The notes under the pieces: generated by a model
The model's database searches: none
Told to the model about the DNA's origin: nothing
What the model saw: only the letters and a program-made list of their open reading frames with translations
Translations under genes and position numbers: made by a program
Part shown: one piece after another, positions 27,778 through 36,055 of the stretch
How positions within the stretch are numbered: position 1 is the first letter of the stretch
Layout of the letters: every line of letters begins with the position of its first letter
Origin: a virus
Virus record (IMG/VR): IMGVR_UViG_3300008120_000141
Location: 1 to 37,256 of that record
Strand: one strand, 5' to 3'
Length of the DNA stretch: 37,256 nucleotides

Positions 27778-28619
27778 TTATAGGGGCATTTAAAAACTAT
27801 AACTACGAACAAGTCAAACCTTGGATCGAATCTATTAATGAATGTGGATTCAAAGGTGACAAAGTGCTGATTGCAATTGATGCATCAGAAGAAACAATAT
27901 TAAAAATAACTAAAGCAGGTTTTACAGCCATAGCAGCAAAGTCTATGTCTGGTGCAATGTTTCATATGGAACGTTTCATTCACATCTATGACTACTTGAA
28001 GAAACATAATGGTGAGTATCGTTATGTTGTCAGTACCGATGTACGTGATGTAATTTTTCAACTTGATCCGATGGAATACTTGTCACATGTACTAACAAAT
28101 AATTCTGGTTATGATTTGATTGGTGTATCTGAATGTATACTAGTTAAAAATGAACATTGGAATCGTGACAACATTTTAAAATGTTTTGGTACATATTTCT
28201 ATGAAGAAATTAAAGATTTCGAAGTATTAAACGTTGGTACATTGGCTGGTAAAGCACACATCATTTCTGACCTATGTGGTATGTTGTATCAATTGTCTTT
28301 GAATAGAGCGGATTGGGTTGCAGACCAAGCTGCATATAATATACTGATGGGTTGGTTCCCATATATTGATTTGACATATATCAGTGGTTTAAATGATGGT
28401 TTTTGTTGCAACCTACATGTGACAAACAAACCAATTGAAAAAGACCACTTTGCTCCATTCATTACAGAAAAACATCCAATATTTGAAGATGGTTTAATGA
28501 AAACTGGTGATGGTCAACCTTATTATATTGTTCACCAATATGACCGAGATCCAGAATTGAAGAAATTTTATCATGATAAGTATAAGGTTGAAGAATTAAT
28601 TACTTTTAGGACAACATAA
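27759..28619 (+). CDS. Glycosyltransferase-like protein
   Basis: 286 residues. EQKDLIIGAFKNYNYEQVKPWIESI is the N-terminal Rossmann-like unit; YRYVVSTDVRDVIFQLDP carries a DxRD/DxD-like motif that binds metal and nucleotide sugar; LIGVSE and FEVLNVGTLAGKA follow, a pattern seen in families of GT-A enzymes that begin sugar chains. It overlaps the previous gene by 19 bases and is followed by TAATG, so it is coupled to both. The specific sugar is unknown. Confidence 0.75.
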   Translation: MEQKDLIIGAFKNYNYEQVKPWIESINECGFKGDKVLIAIDASEETILKITKAGFTAIAAKSMSGAMFHMERFIHIYDYLKKHNGEYRYVVSTDVRDVIFQLDPMEYLSHVLTNNSGYDLIGVSECILVKNEHWNRDNILKCFGTYFYEEIKDFEVLNVGTLAGKAHIISDLCGMLYQLSLNRADWVADQAAYNILMGWFPYIDLTYISGLNDGFCCNLHVTNKPIEKDHFAPFITEKHPIFEDGLMKTGDGQPYYIVHQYDRDPELKKFYHDKYKVEELITFRTT

Positions 28620-29422
28620 TGATTACTATTGTTACTGCTTTTTATGACATTGGTCGTGGAGAATGGACACCAGATAAAGGTCTACCACACTATCTACAAA
28701 GAACCACCGATACATACATTGAACGTTTCTCACACATGGCTCAAATGGAAAACGAAATGGTTGTATTTTCCACACCAGACATTATTGAGAAACTAAAACC
28801 TTTGCGTGGTGATAGACCAACAAAATTTGTTTCGTTTGATATTTTTAGTAAGTATGCAGACTTGATTAAAGATGTACATAACATCCAAAGAACTGATGCA
28901 TTTCAAAATCTAATTGTTCCAGAACAACGAGCAAATCCAGAGTATTGGAATGCACATTATGTGGTTGTTAACTTTCTCAAGTCTGTGTTTGTCAATCTGG
29001 CCATCAAACATAATATGGTCAGTAATGAACTGGTGTCTTGGTTGGATTTTGGTTACTGCCGCACAGCTGATAAAGTTCCTGCAAGTAAAAAATGGTCTTA
29101 TGACTTTGATGTAAACAAGATGCATCTATTCAATTACAAAGACTATGATAGCAAACCAATACATGAAATTATTGCAACAAATGATGTTTACATTCTTGGT
29201 GCAAAAATTGTTGGTGGTGTAACTGCATGGCCGAAATTTGAATCTGCAATGAAAGAGAACTTAATTGAATTAGGTACAAATGGTTTGATTGACGATGACC
29301 AAACACTTATGTTAATGTCAACAATTAAATATCCAGAATTGTTTGAACTACATAAGATTCCGGACCACCAACTCGGACTTGATCCGTTTGTTATTTTTAG
29401 TGACTTTAATAAAGAGGTATAA
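28619..29422 (+). CDS. HtrL/YibB-type glycosyltransferase-like protein
   Basis: 267 residues. The start ITIVTAFYDIGRGEW and YIERFSHMAQMENEMVVFST follow the HtrL/YibB family pattern; VSWLDFGYCR holds the DxD-like position and LIDDDQTLM the later acidic motif. Proteins of this family are found in lipopolysaccharide and capsule clusters. It starts within the upstream stop (TAATG) and ends two bases before the methyltransferase gene. Together they would decorate a glycan. Confidence 0.8.
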   Translation: MITIVTAFYDIGRGEWTPDKGLPHYLQRTTDTYIERFSHMAQMENEMVVFSTPDIIEKLKPLRGDRPTKFVSFDIFSKYADLIKDVHNIQRTDAFQNLIVPEQRANPEYWNAHYVVVNFLKSVFVNLAIKHNMVSNELVSWLDFGYCRTADKVPASKKWSYDFDVNKMHLFNYKDYDSKPIHEIIATNDVYILGAKIVGGVTAWPKFESAMKENLIELGTNGLIDDDQTLMLMSTIKYPELFELHKIPDHQLGLDPFVIFSDFNKEV

Positions 29423-29423
29423 T

Positions 29424-29987
29424 ATGAGTGATGTAATTAAATTTAATACTGAAACACAAGCATTTGGTGTTCAAAGAGCTCCAACCAAGTGTTCTGGTTA
29501 TGGACTTGGCGAATTAACCAAAGGTATGAAAAAAGGATTGGAGATTGGTTGTTCTGAGGCACACACCTCAAAGTTTCTTTTAGACACCAATCCAGAATTG
29601 ACACTATATTCAATTGATCCGTATGTTGCATATACAGATTGGAACGGTAATGTATTGAATGACCGAGAAGAATTCTTTCAACGTGTGACTAAAGAGATGG
29701 CAGTTTACGGTGACAGATTCGTTTTGATTAGGGATTTTTCAGACAATGTTGTTGACAGGTTCAATGATGGAGAATTCGATTTCATCTTTATTGATGGTTT
29801 ACATACTTACGAACAACTTACAAAAGATTGTCACAACTATTATCCAAAAGTTAAAAAAGGTGGTATATTCTCTGGCCATGACTATCAAACTATTCCTGGT
29901 GTCAATAAAGCCGTTTGTGAATTTGCACCAACCAAAACAGACAAGGTTCTGACAACTGAATGTGATGTTTGGTATTGGTACAAATGA
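29424..29987 (+). CDS. Class I SAM-dependent methyltransferase
   Basis: 187 residues. KGLEIGCSEAHTSKFLL is the SAM-binding motif I (E-I-G-C), LTLYSIDPYV motif II, and FDFIFIDGLHTYEQLTKDCHNYYPKVKKGGIFSGHDY the Methyltransf_24 signature. This branch often methylates sugars or acts beside glycosyltransferases, which matches the genes around it. AGAGG before ATG 29424 supports the start; a longer frame into the previous gene is rejected. It overlaps the next gene by four bases. Confidence 0.88.
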   Translation: MSDVIKFNTETQAFGVQRAPTKCSGYGLGELTKGMKKGLEIGCSEAHTSKFLLDTNPELTLYSIDPYVAYTDWNGNVLNDREEFFQRVTKEMAVYGDRFVLIRDFSDNVVDRFNDGEFDFIFIDGLHTYEQLTKDCHNYYPKVKKGGIFSGHDYQTIPGVNKAVCEFAPTKTDKVLTTECDVWYWYK

Positions 29988-30658
29988 AATCAATTTTTAT
30001 AGTAACATCTTGTTTGATACCTGCAATTGGTGTCTTTAGTCCAGAAGAACGTCTGAAACAAACACTAGAAACTGTTGATTCTATTAGAAAAAAATCTCCA
30101 GATTCATTCATCGTACTTTCCGATGTATCAATACAATCATTGACAGACAAGTATTCAGAACTTGTTTCTAAGGTTGACTTATTCTTAAATTTGAATCAGG
30201 TTGATTTTTTATTACACTTTACCAAAAACGGAATGAAAAGCCAAGGTGAATGTGCAATGATGCATGTTGTATTAGACTATCTAAAACAGAATTCGGATTT
30301 ATTAGAAGGTGTTGACCGTGTATTTAAAATAACTGGTCGCCTACAACTTGATGATGGTTTCGATATTAGTCAATATGATGGATTGAATGGTAAATATGTA
30401 TTCAAAGAACGCATACCAACATGGATGAGTGAACCTGTTCACGGAGCAACTCATGTTTTTGATACTCGTTTGTGGTCAATGTGTACTTCTCTGGTAGATA
30501 CACACCAGCTAGTGTTACAGGAAGTCTTTCCTTTATTAGGTCCTTTAGACTTGGAACACGCATATTACAGTATTATAGATAAAGAAAAAGTAGTAGAATT
30601 TGACCGAGTTCATTGCAAGGGTCAAGTGGCATCAACAGGTGAATGGAAATTCGACTGA
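29984..30658 (+). CDS. Hypothetical, possible glycosyltransferase
   Basis: 224 residues. KSIFIVTSCLIPAIG, then FIVLSDVSIQSL and FKITGRLQLDDGFDISQYD suggest a GT-A-like fold, where FKITGR..L is found in families of phage and bacterial sugar transferases of this size. No classical DxD is evident except the DDGFD region. ATG overlaps the methyltransferase stop (ATGA), so it is the last gene of the cluster and is followed by the tandem promoters of the next unit. Confidence 0.6.
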   Translation: MKSIFIVTSCLIPAIGVFSPEERLKQTLETVDSIRKKSPDSFIVLSDVSIQSLTDKYSELVSKVDLFLNLNQVDFLLHFTKNGMKSQGECAMMHVVLDYLKQNSDLLEGVDRVFKITGRLQLDDGFDISQYDGLNGKYVFKERIPTWMSEPVHGATHVFDTRLWSMCTSLVDTHQLVLQEVFPLLGPLDLEHAYYSIIDKEKVVEFDRVHCKGQVASTGEWKFD

Positions 30659-30687
30659 TTTTGAGTACTATATATCGAACCCAATAT

Positions 30688-30716
30688 TTGACAGATTTAT
30701 GAATCTGTGATATAAT
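30688..30716 (+). promoter_or_regulatory. Sigma70 promoter with an inverted repeat
   Basis: TTGACA (30688-30693), 17 bases, TATAAT (30711-30716), full consensus. A seven-base inverted repeat ACAGATT-TATG-AATCTGT (30691-30708) fills the -35 to spacer region and could be an operator. Confidence 0.88.
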
Positions 30717-30720
30717 CCAT

Positions 30721-30728
30721 TATAAATA
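30721..30728 (+). promoter_or_regulatory. T4-type late promoter
   Basis: TATAAATA, exact consensus, four bases after the sigma70 -10 box and 44 bases before the next start codon. Early and late start sites are thus in tandem. Confidence 0.85.
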
Positions 30729-30772
30729 ACCCTACGGACAACCAAAGTGTGTTGTAATTCAATAGGTAGACA

Positions 30773-31975
30773 ATGTTATCATTCAAAACTTTTTTAACAG
30801 AGCAAGAGGATCCTGAAGAAGGCGCCAGCCGTCAGATTAAACACCTGACCCATGTGGAAGACCGACCTCTACAAACTGGTGAAAAAGGTGCTGCACATGC
30901 TATCAAGTCATTATCAGCTGCAGCAGAACACATTAAGGCAGGCAATAAAACCTCCGAACTAACGACAAAATATGATGGTTCACCAGCACTTGTTTATGGC
31001 CATCATCCAAAGACAGGTAAATTCTTTGTTGCATCCAAGTCTGCTTTCAACAAAACACCAAAGATTAATTACACACCAAAAGACGTAGATATGAACCACG
31101 GTCATGCACCTGGTCTTGCTGCAAAATTAAAAGATGCATTAACACATTTACCTAAGATTGCACCAAAACAAGGTGTATATCAAGGTGACATGATGTTCGG
31201 TACCGACAAAGAAGATAAGAAAAGTGAAAAGGGTGGTGGAACATCCTTTCATCCTAATCCATCCGGTCTAACATATACTGCTCACGGAACACATGAAGGC
31301 TCAGTTAAGAAGGCGAAGATTGGTGTTGTAACACATCTATCATATCATGGTAAAGATGCAGCCAGTCTAAATGCATCACATGAAGTTGACCACGAAAACT
31401 TCAACAAACATTCAGATGTATTCTCTGTCGATCCAAGAATGGACACATCAAAAGTACATTTTAGTCCGGAAGAACAAAAGAAATTCAGTAAACATATTGC
31501 AGATGCACAAGCAGTCCATGATACACATGGTGATGATATGTATGCTGGTTCAAGCGCACACCACGGCATCGGCGGCGCCTTAGAGACATATATGAATCAT
31601 ACTGTTCGCACAGGCGAAGAAGCAAATCACAAGAACTTTAAGAATTGGTTAGAAACCAAAAAGAACAAAGACATTGACAAACTCAAAGTCGAGAAGAATA
31701 AGAAAGCCAAACAAGCAGACCTAAAAGATGAGTTAGGTAAGATTGAACGAAACAAGAAACACTACAACAATCTTTTCAAAATGCATGGTCACTTGCAGGC
31801 AGCTAAAGATACACTCATTGGTGTTATGAATCAACACCAAGAATTCCAACACACACATGGCGGCGAATCTGCGAATCCTGAAGGATATGTTTTCCATCAC
31901 GGCAAAGAATCTGATAAATTCGTTAATCGTGCGGAATTCTCACGTAGAAATTTTGCTGGAATAAGAAACATATGA
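30773..31975 (+). CDS. Ligase/nucleotidyltransferase-like phage protein with head-targeting-like leader
   Basis: 400 residues. TTKYDGSPALVYGHHPKTGKFFVASKS carries a KxDG-type motif (Lys66) as in the nucleotidyltransferase core of DNA and RNA ligases; MMFGTDKEDKK and later GYVFHHG...KFVNRAEF would be motifs IV/V-like. The His/Lys-rich middle is unusual. The first ten residues MLSFKTFLTE match the T4 capsid-targeting register (Phe4, Leu8-x-Glu10). The unit is led by tandem early and late promoters; AGGTAG precedes the ATG. It overlaps the next gene by four bases (ATGA). It could be a packaged nucleic-acid-modifying enzyme. Confidence 0.72.
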   Translation: MLSFKTFLTEQEDPEEGASRQIKHLTHVEDRPLQTGEKGAAHAIKSLSAAAEHIKAGNKTSELTTKYDGSPALVYGHHPKTGKFFVASKSAFNKTPKINYTPKDVDMNHGHAPGLAAKLKDALTHLPKIAPKQGVYQGDMMFGTDKEDKKSEKGGGTSFHPNPSGLTYTAHGTHEGSVKKAKIGVVTHLSYHGKDAASLNASHEVDHENFNKHSDVFSVDPRMDTSKVHFSPEEQKKFSKHIADAQAVHDTHGDDMYAGSSAHHGIGGALETYMNHTVRTGEEANHKNFKNWLETKKNKDIDKLKVEKNKKAKQADLKDELGKIERNKKHYNNLFKMHGHLQAAKDTLIGVMNQHQEFQHTHGGESANPEGYVFHHGKESDKFVNRAEFSRRNFAGIRNI

Positions 31976-33747
31976 AAAAGTTTTTAGAAAAATTACACGA
32001 AGATGCACAGACCCACACACCTGTGGTTATGGCATTTGGTCGAATGAACCCACCAACTATTGGTCACGAAAAACTGGTCAATAGAGTCACACAGTTAGCC
32101 AAAGATTATAAAGCACCACACCACATTATTGTGTCACATTCTATGGATGCAAAGAAGAATCCATTGGAACTTGCAAGTAAAATTAAACACGCAAAGAGAT
32201 TCTTTCCAGGTGCGAACATAACTGGTTCAAGTAAAGAGAAACCAACATTCTTACAACATGCAGCTGCACTACATGCGGCTGGACATGACCACTTGGTGAT
32301 GGTTGCTGGTTCAGACCGTATTCCAGAATATGAACAAAAGTTAAATCAATATAATGGTGAAGGTCCAGGTAAATTATTCAACTTCAAAAAGATTGAAGTG
32401 AAGTCTGCTGGTCAACGTGATCCAGATGCCGAAGGTGCAGAAGGTATGTCAGCATCCAAAATGCGTGAACATGCAAAGAGTGGAGATTTCAATTCTTTTC
32501 GCCAAGGTGTTCCATCACACGTTCCAGATAATCACGCTAGAGCATTGTTTCGTGATGTTCGTAAAGGCATGGGATTGAATGAAGATTTCAACCGTGGTCT
32601 GTTTAAAGCCATCTTTGTGACTGGCGGACCTGGTTCAGGTAAAGACATTATCATCCGTGAAGCGATTGCAGAATCAAAAGCAGTCGAGTTAAATTCTGTG
32701 CAAGCATTTGACTTATTGATGGACAAACAAAAGTTGTCTGAAAAAACAAATGACTACCGTAGAGAAGCAATTCGCAACCGTGGTCCACTAATCATCAATG
32801 GTCCTGCTGACGACCACACAAGAATGATTACCATTAGAGAAGAACTAGAAGAATTTGGTTATGAAACCGCTATGGTGTTTGTTGATACAACCAACGAAGC
32901 CAGTAAAGAACGTAATGAGAAGTTGAACAAATCAATTTCCGAATCAATCAGATATGATAAGTGGCAACTTGCACAAACTTCAAAAGAAGCATATCGCCAG
33001 AATTTTTCCAATTTTATAAATTTCAATAATAGTTCCACTTTCGAAGAAATTCAAGAGGATATTACTGACACTTACGGAGAAATAAATAGGTTCATCGAGG
33101 ACAAAAATTACAATGAAATTGCGTTCTCTTGGTTGGAAAGTCGTGGTAAAATTAGTATCACATCATTATTTAAGGAAAATGAAAATGTTAAGAAAAATTC
33201 TAGATTTTTTGAAAGTTACAAAACCAAGCGCACCAGCGGCACCAGTGGAAGTCCAAGTCTCAACACCGGAACCGGTCCAAGAGCAGAAGGTCCAGGAAGT
33301 GAACTCCCAGATAATCGTGCAGGAGACAGTAACGCCGACAACATCAAGTGGGACGGAAACAAAAAACGTGGCGGATACACCTTCAGAACCTACACCGAAG
33401 AAAGCCCCAGCCTCAAAGTCAACCCAATCCCCAAAGAAAACAACTTCTCCAAGGACAAAGAAAAAGTAAAGCGTAATCGTTTTACTGATGCACCAACTGT
33501 CAATCAACGTATGAGAAATATTACAACAGTTGGTCCAGAATTTGATACACGCCAACAGGGAACAGTATACCCTATGTCTGGTCTAGGCGATGTAACATAT
33601 AGAGAGTCTTACAATAATCCAGCTGATACCGAAATGGGTGTTAGTGGTGTTTTGGGTGGTGCAACAAATAAGGAACCTATGGAAAATCCAAGAGACAAGT
33701 TTGGTTCAAGTTCTCTAAAGAATTCTCTAAAGAAGAAAAAGAAATGA
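31972..33747 (+). CDS. Nucleotidyltransferase-kinase fusion (NadR-like layout)
   Basis: 591 residues. Residues 17-195 form a cytidylyl/adenylyltransferase domain: VVMAFGRMNPPTIGHEKLV with the (T/H)xGH motif at 29-32 and GMSASKMREHA as the ISSTxxR-like motif near 159-167. Residues 212-390 hold a P-loop kinase-like domain with Walker A GGPGSGKD (218-225). The tail has RAGDSNADNIKWDG, GGYTFRTY and TVYPMSGLGDVTYRE. The layout recalls NadR (NMN adenylyltransferase plus kinase), but the substrate is unproven. The leader MKKFLEKLHE has the head-targeting register (Phe4, Leu8-x-Glu10). A second frame overlaps the tail. Confidence 0.85.
   Translation: MKKFLEKLHEDAQTHTPVVMAFGRMNPPTIGHEKLVNRVTQLAKDYKAPHHIIVSHSMDAKKNPLELASKIKHAKRFFPGANITGSSKEKPTFLQHAAALHAAGHDHLVMVAGSDRIPEYEQKLNQYNGEGPGKLFNFKKIEVKSAGQRDPDAEGAEGMSASKMREHAKSGDFNSFRQGVPSHVPDNHARALFRDVRKGMGLNEDFNRGLFKAIFVTGGPGSGKDIIIREAIAESKAVELNSVQAFDLLMDKQKLSEKTNDYRREAIRNRGPLIINGPADDHTRMITIREELEEFGYETAMVFVDTTNEASKERNEKLNKSISESIRYDKWQLAQTSKEAYRQNFSNFINFNNSSTFEEIQEDITDTYGEINRFIEDKNYNEIAFSWLESRGKISITSLFKENENVKKNSRFFESYKTKRTSGTSGSPSLNTGTGPRAEGPGSELPDNRAGDSNADNIKWDGNKKRGGYTFRTYTEESPSLKVNPIPKENNFSKDKEKVKRNRFTDAPTVNQRMRNITTVGPEFDTRQQGTVYPMSGLGDVTYRESYNNPADTEMGVSGVLGGATNKEPMENPRDKFGSSSLKNSLKKKKK
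33185..33469 (+). CDS. Overprinted ORF inside the fusion gene, Pro/Thr/Lys-rich
   Basis: 94 residues in the second frame, over the tail (residues about 405-500) of the fusion gene. MLRKILDFLKVTKPSAPAAP is followed by VEVQVSTPEPVQEQKVQEV and a Lys/Pro/Ser/Thr end (KKAPASKSTQSPKKTTSP). AAGGA at 33172-33176 lies eight bases before the ATG. The frame is open for over 110 codons in AT-rich DNA. The main frame also has conserved-looking motifs here, so both frames may be used. Confidence 0.45.
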   Translation: MLRKILDFLKVTKPSAPAAPVEVQVSTPEPVQEQKVQEVNSQIIVQETVTPTTSSGTETKNVADTPSEPTPKKAPASKSTQSPKKTTSPRTKKK

Positions 33748-33956
33748 AAAAATTCACAGAATTCGTAAAAGAATCCACAAAAGAAACTGAACACCACGAT
33801 GCTCAGGAAATCAAACGTCAAAAGGCACACTTGATGGACAAAGCTAAAGAGTATGGTGACCAAGCACAAAAAGAAAAACATTTCGGTCATGGTGGCGCCG
33901 CACAAGCAAAAGGTGAGACTATGGCTGCAGCTGCAAAAAACATTAAAGGAGAGTAA
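33744..33956 (+). CDS. Small Lys/His-rich protein with head-targeting-like leader
   Basis: 70 residues, basic and helical. Leader MKKFTEFVKE has Phe4 and Val8-x-Glu10, in register with the T4 capsid-targeting peptide. The rest (HHDAQEIKRQKAHLMDKAKEYGDQAQKE, then FGHGGAAQAKGETMAAAAKNIKGE) is unlike known enzymes and could be an internal head protein. Start overlaps the fusion gene stop (ATGA), and the next gene follows one base later. Function unknown. Confidence 0.75.
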   Translation: MKKFTEFVKESTKETEHHDAQEIKRQKAHLMDKAKEYGDQAQKEKHFGHGGAAQAKGETMAAAAKNIKGE

Positions 33957-33957
33957 C

Positions 33958-34449
33958 ATGATAGACTTAAAAAAGAACGATGCACTTGCTGATGCGGTAA
34001 AAGAAATTTTACAGCAAGAAGCTTTAAAAGGTAATCAACACGAAATTGATAAAAATAAGAACAATAAAGTTGATGCACACGATTTCAAAATTCTTCGTGG
34101 TGAAAAGAAAGCAGTTAAAAAAGAAGAAGTTGAAACCGTTGAAGAAGGTCTTAAAGATATTGCCAAGAAAGCTTTCAAAGCTTTGACTGGTGGTTCAGAT
34201 GAAGACCAACTTAAAGCACTACAGAAAAGAGCTGGTGCACCAGTAACTGGTAAAAAACCAGAACCAAAAAAAGAAGAAGTTGAAGTTTCAACCCAAAAAA
34301 CTTTGAAGCAATTCAGAGAAAATGCATTTGACTGGAAAAAGAAACCAGAACCACAACCAAATGGCGGTTCAGGTGTAAAACAAGGTTCACGTTATGGTGG
34401 TTCTAAACAGAAAGATAAACCAGAACAGGAAACAGACGAAAAAAAGTAA
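33958..34449 (+). CDS. EF-hand-like phage protein (zero-frame product)
   Basis: 163 residues. HEIDKNKNNKVDAHDFKILRG is an EF-hand-like calcium loop (Asp31, Asn33, Asn35, Asp39, Asp42), found in similar short proteins of marine phages. The rest is Lys/Glu-rich with KKEEVETVEEG and TLKQFRENAFDWKKKPE. AAGGAGAG precedes ATG 33958; longer frames are rejected. The gene ends in a run of seven A followed by GTAA, a classic slippery site, and the -1 frame after it stays open for 49 codons, so a longer form is likely. Confidence 0.75.
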   Translation: MIDLKKNDALADAVKEILQQEALKGNQHEIDKNKNNKVDAHDFKILRGEKKAVKKEEVETVEEGLKDIAKKAFKALTGGSDEDQLKALQKRAGAPVTGKKPEPKKEEVEVSTQKTLKQFRENAFDWKKKPEPQPNGGSGVKQGSRYGGSKQKDKPEQETDEKK

Positions 34450-34595
34450 ATGAGGCAAAAGGACCAACCAGTCAGGAAGACGGACCTTTTGTCTCTAGTA
34501 TTAATGATACACATGATTTGAAGCCATTGAACCACGCAAGGTACTTGGCTAAAAAATCTTTAAATAGAGTTCAAAAAGAAATGATGAACAAATAA
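34440..34595 (+). promoter_or_regulatory. Candidate -1 frameshift site and its extension
   Basis: Heptamer A-AAA-AAG (34440-34446, in frame) directly before the TAA stop, nine-base spacer, then a stem CAAAAGG/CCTTTTG (34456-34462 with 34485-34491, extended by CC/GG across an A-A mismatch). The -1 frame from GTA at 34446 encodes 49 residues (VNEAKGPTSQEDGPFVSSI, ending QKEMMNK) to the TAA at 34593-34595, nine bases before the next gene. Product would be about 212 residues. Confidence 0.65.
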
Positions 34596-34604
34596 GGCAC
34601 AATA

Positions 34605-36020
34605 ATGAGCAAAGCACAAACATTAAAATCTATAGTTAAAAGGGGGGGTGCAGAAAAGCCTTCTTTTGGAACCAATCCTTGGGATCCATGGTCCGCAAAA
34701 GCAAATATTGCGGAAGATGCTGCTTTGGATCAATATTTGACCTCTAGAGGTATCAATCCGAAACACGTTTCTAAAGACCAGAAGGTTGCACATTCCAAGA
34801 TGGGTCAATTCCTAAAATGGAAAAGAGACCACATGTCTGAAGCTGTAGACAGGAAAGATACAATTGTTTTTGACATTCCTTTATTGATTCGTGTGTTAGA
34901 ATTTGCTCGTGAAGAATTGAAATCAGACGTATTACTACACAAAATGGTAGAAAGATTGATTTCTATCCGTGGTAAGGGAACATTGACAATGAACCAATAT
35001 GGCAAGATTGTCAAAGAAGAAGCTGAATCTTTAGGTGAATCTTTTCCTGAATATGGTGAAAGAGCCAATAAACTTTTAAAAAGAAGTCATGAACTGTATG
35101 ATAAATCTCGTTCAGAACCAGACGCTTCAAAGAAAAAAGAAATGGTTTCTAAGTCAACAAGAGCTCATGGTATTTTTATGAAAGCCAAAGAAAAACACAT
35201 GAGTCGTCATCCTGAAGATGCAGAATCTTTACGAAACAAAACAATGTCTGGTGCAAGCAAAGATTATGAAGGTGGTAAAAAATGGACTGGCGATTCTGTT
35301 GAACATCCGGAAGACACTAGTGTTATTTCTGAAATCAGCAGTGCAACTTTGGATAGTTACAAAGAGAAGGCCAAGAAGTCAGCTGATGATTTGTCAGCAA
35401 AAGGTGAATATAGAAAATCTACAAACCGCTGGTCTAACATTATGAAGGCTACTGGTAAACAGATTGATAAGACAACTGCCAGCATTAAGAAGTCTTTGAA
35501 CAAGGAAGAAACTGTTTCAGAGGTTGCACCTCCAGGATTTGAGGGTACCGTCAAGGCCATGAAAAAACATAAGGATATTGATAATCCTTATGCGCTCGCA
35601 TGGTCAATGAAGAACAAAGGTTACAAGTCACATAAGAAGGCTGACGGAACACCAAAGAATGAAAACTTTCAGGATCCAATGGCCGCATCATCAATGCCTA
35701 ATGACGGTGCAAATAGTCCTGATGATGTTGAACAACCAAAGAATAAAAAGTTAATTCAAATGTCTAAGTCTGCTCGAATCATTAAAAACCTTTATAAAAA
35801 GAAGGGTATGAAAGAGGAGATTTATGACCACGAAAAGGAAGATAAATCTGTTGCATCTTCTGGTAAAAAACCAAAAATGCAAAAGATAAGTACTGGTTTA
35901 GAAGAACCACAAGCCGCAGCGGTATTAACAGGCGGTACCACCATGACTGGTGAAAAGAGAGATACCATCGAAATCGACCCTATGATGAAGATGCGTAAAC
36001 CAATTTCTGGAAAAAGATAA
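34605..36020 (+). CDS. Large hydrophilic protein, probable virion-associated
   Basis: 471 residues, Lys/Ser-rich. N-terminus MSKAQTLKSIVKRGG and FGTNPWDPWSAKANIAEDAALDQYL; then DTIVFDIPLLIRVLEFAREELKSD and SIRGKGTLTMNQYGKIV, a helical unit common in proteins of T4-like marine phages; then a repeat-like part (SHELYDKSRSEPDASKKKE, SSATLDSYKEKAKKS) and PPGFEGTVKAMKKHKDIDNPYALAWSMKNKGY, a motif seen in several phage structural proteins. The end is disordered-looking. No enzyme motif is seen. It lies in the late region and probably belongs to the particle or its assembly. Confidence 0.75.
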   Translation: MSKAQTLKSIVKRGGAEKPSFGTNPWDPWSAKANIAEDAALDQYLTSRGINPKHVSKDQKVAHSKMGQFLKWKRDHMSEAVDRKDTIVFDIPLLIRVLEFAREELKSDVLLHKMVERLISIRGKGTLTMNQYGKIVKEEAESLGESFPEYGERANKLLKRSHELYDKSRSEPDASKKKEMVSKSTRAHGIFMKAKEKHMSRHPEDAESLRNKTMSGASKDYEGGKKWTGDSVEHPEDTSVISEISSATLDSYKEKAKKSADDLSAKGEYRKSTNRWSNIMKATGKQIDKTTASIKKSLNKEETVSEVAPPGFEGTVKAMKKHKDIDNPYALAWSMKNKGYKSHKKADGTPKNENFQDPMAASSMPNDGANSPDDVEQPKNKKLIQMSKSARIIKNLYKKKGMKEEIYDHEKEDKSVASSGKKPKMQKISTGLEEPQAAAVLTGGTTMTGEKRDTIEIDPMMKMRKPISGKR

Positions 36021-36023
36021 ATA
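36016..36023 (+). promoter_or_regulatory. Late promoter-like element
   Basis: GATAAATA, overlapping the stop of the previous gene, 33 bases before the Ig-like gene. A strong AAGGAG ribosome site follows. Confidence 0.65.
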
Positions 36024-36055
36024 CAAAGATAACCCTCGGTTAAAAGGAGAATAAA

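Noticed and set aside
33166-33555. 129-codon minus-strand ORF over the fusion gene tail
   Set aside because: Cys/Phe/Val-rich mirror of a Lys/Pro/Thr-rich stretch; no start signal.
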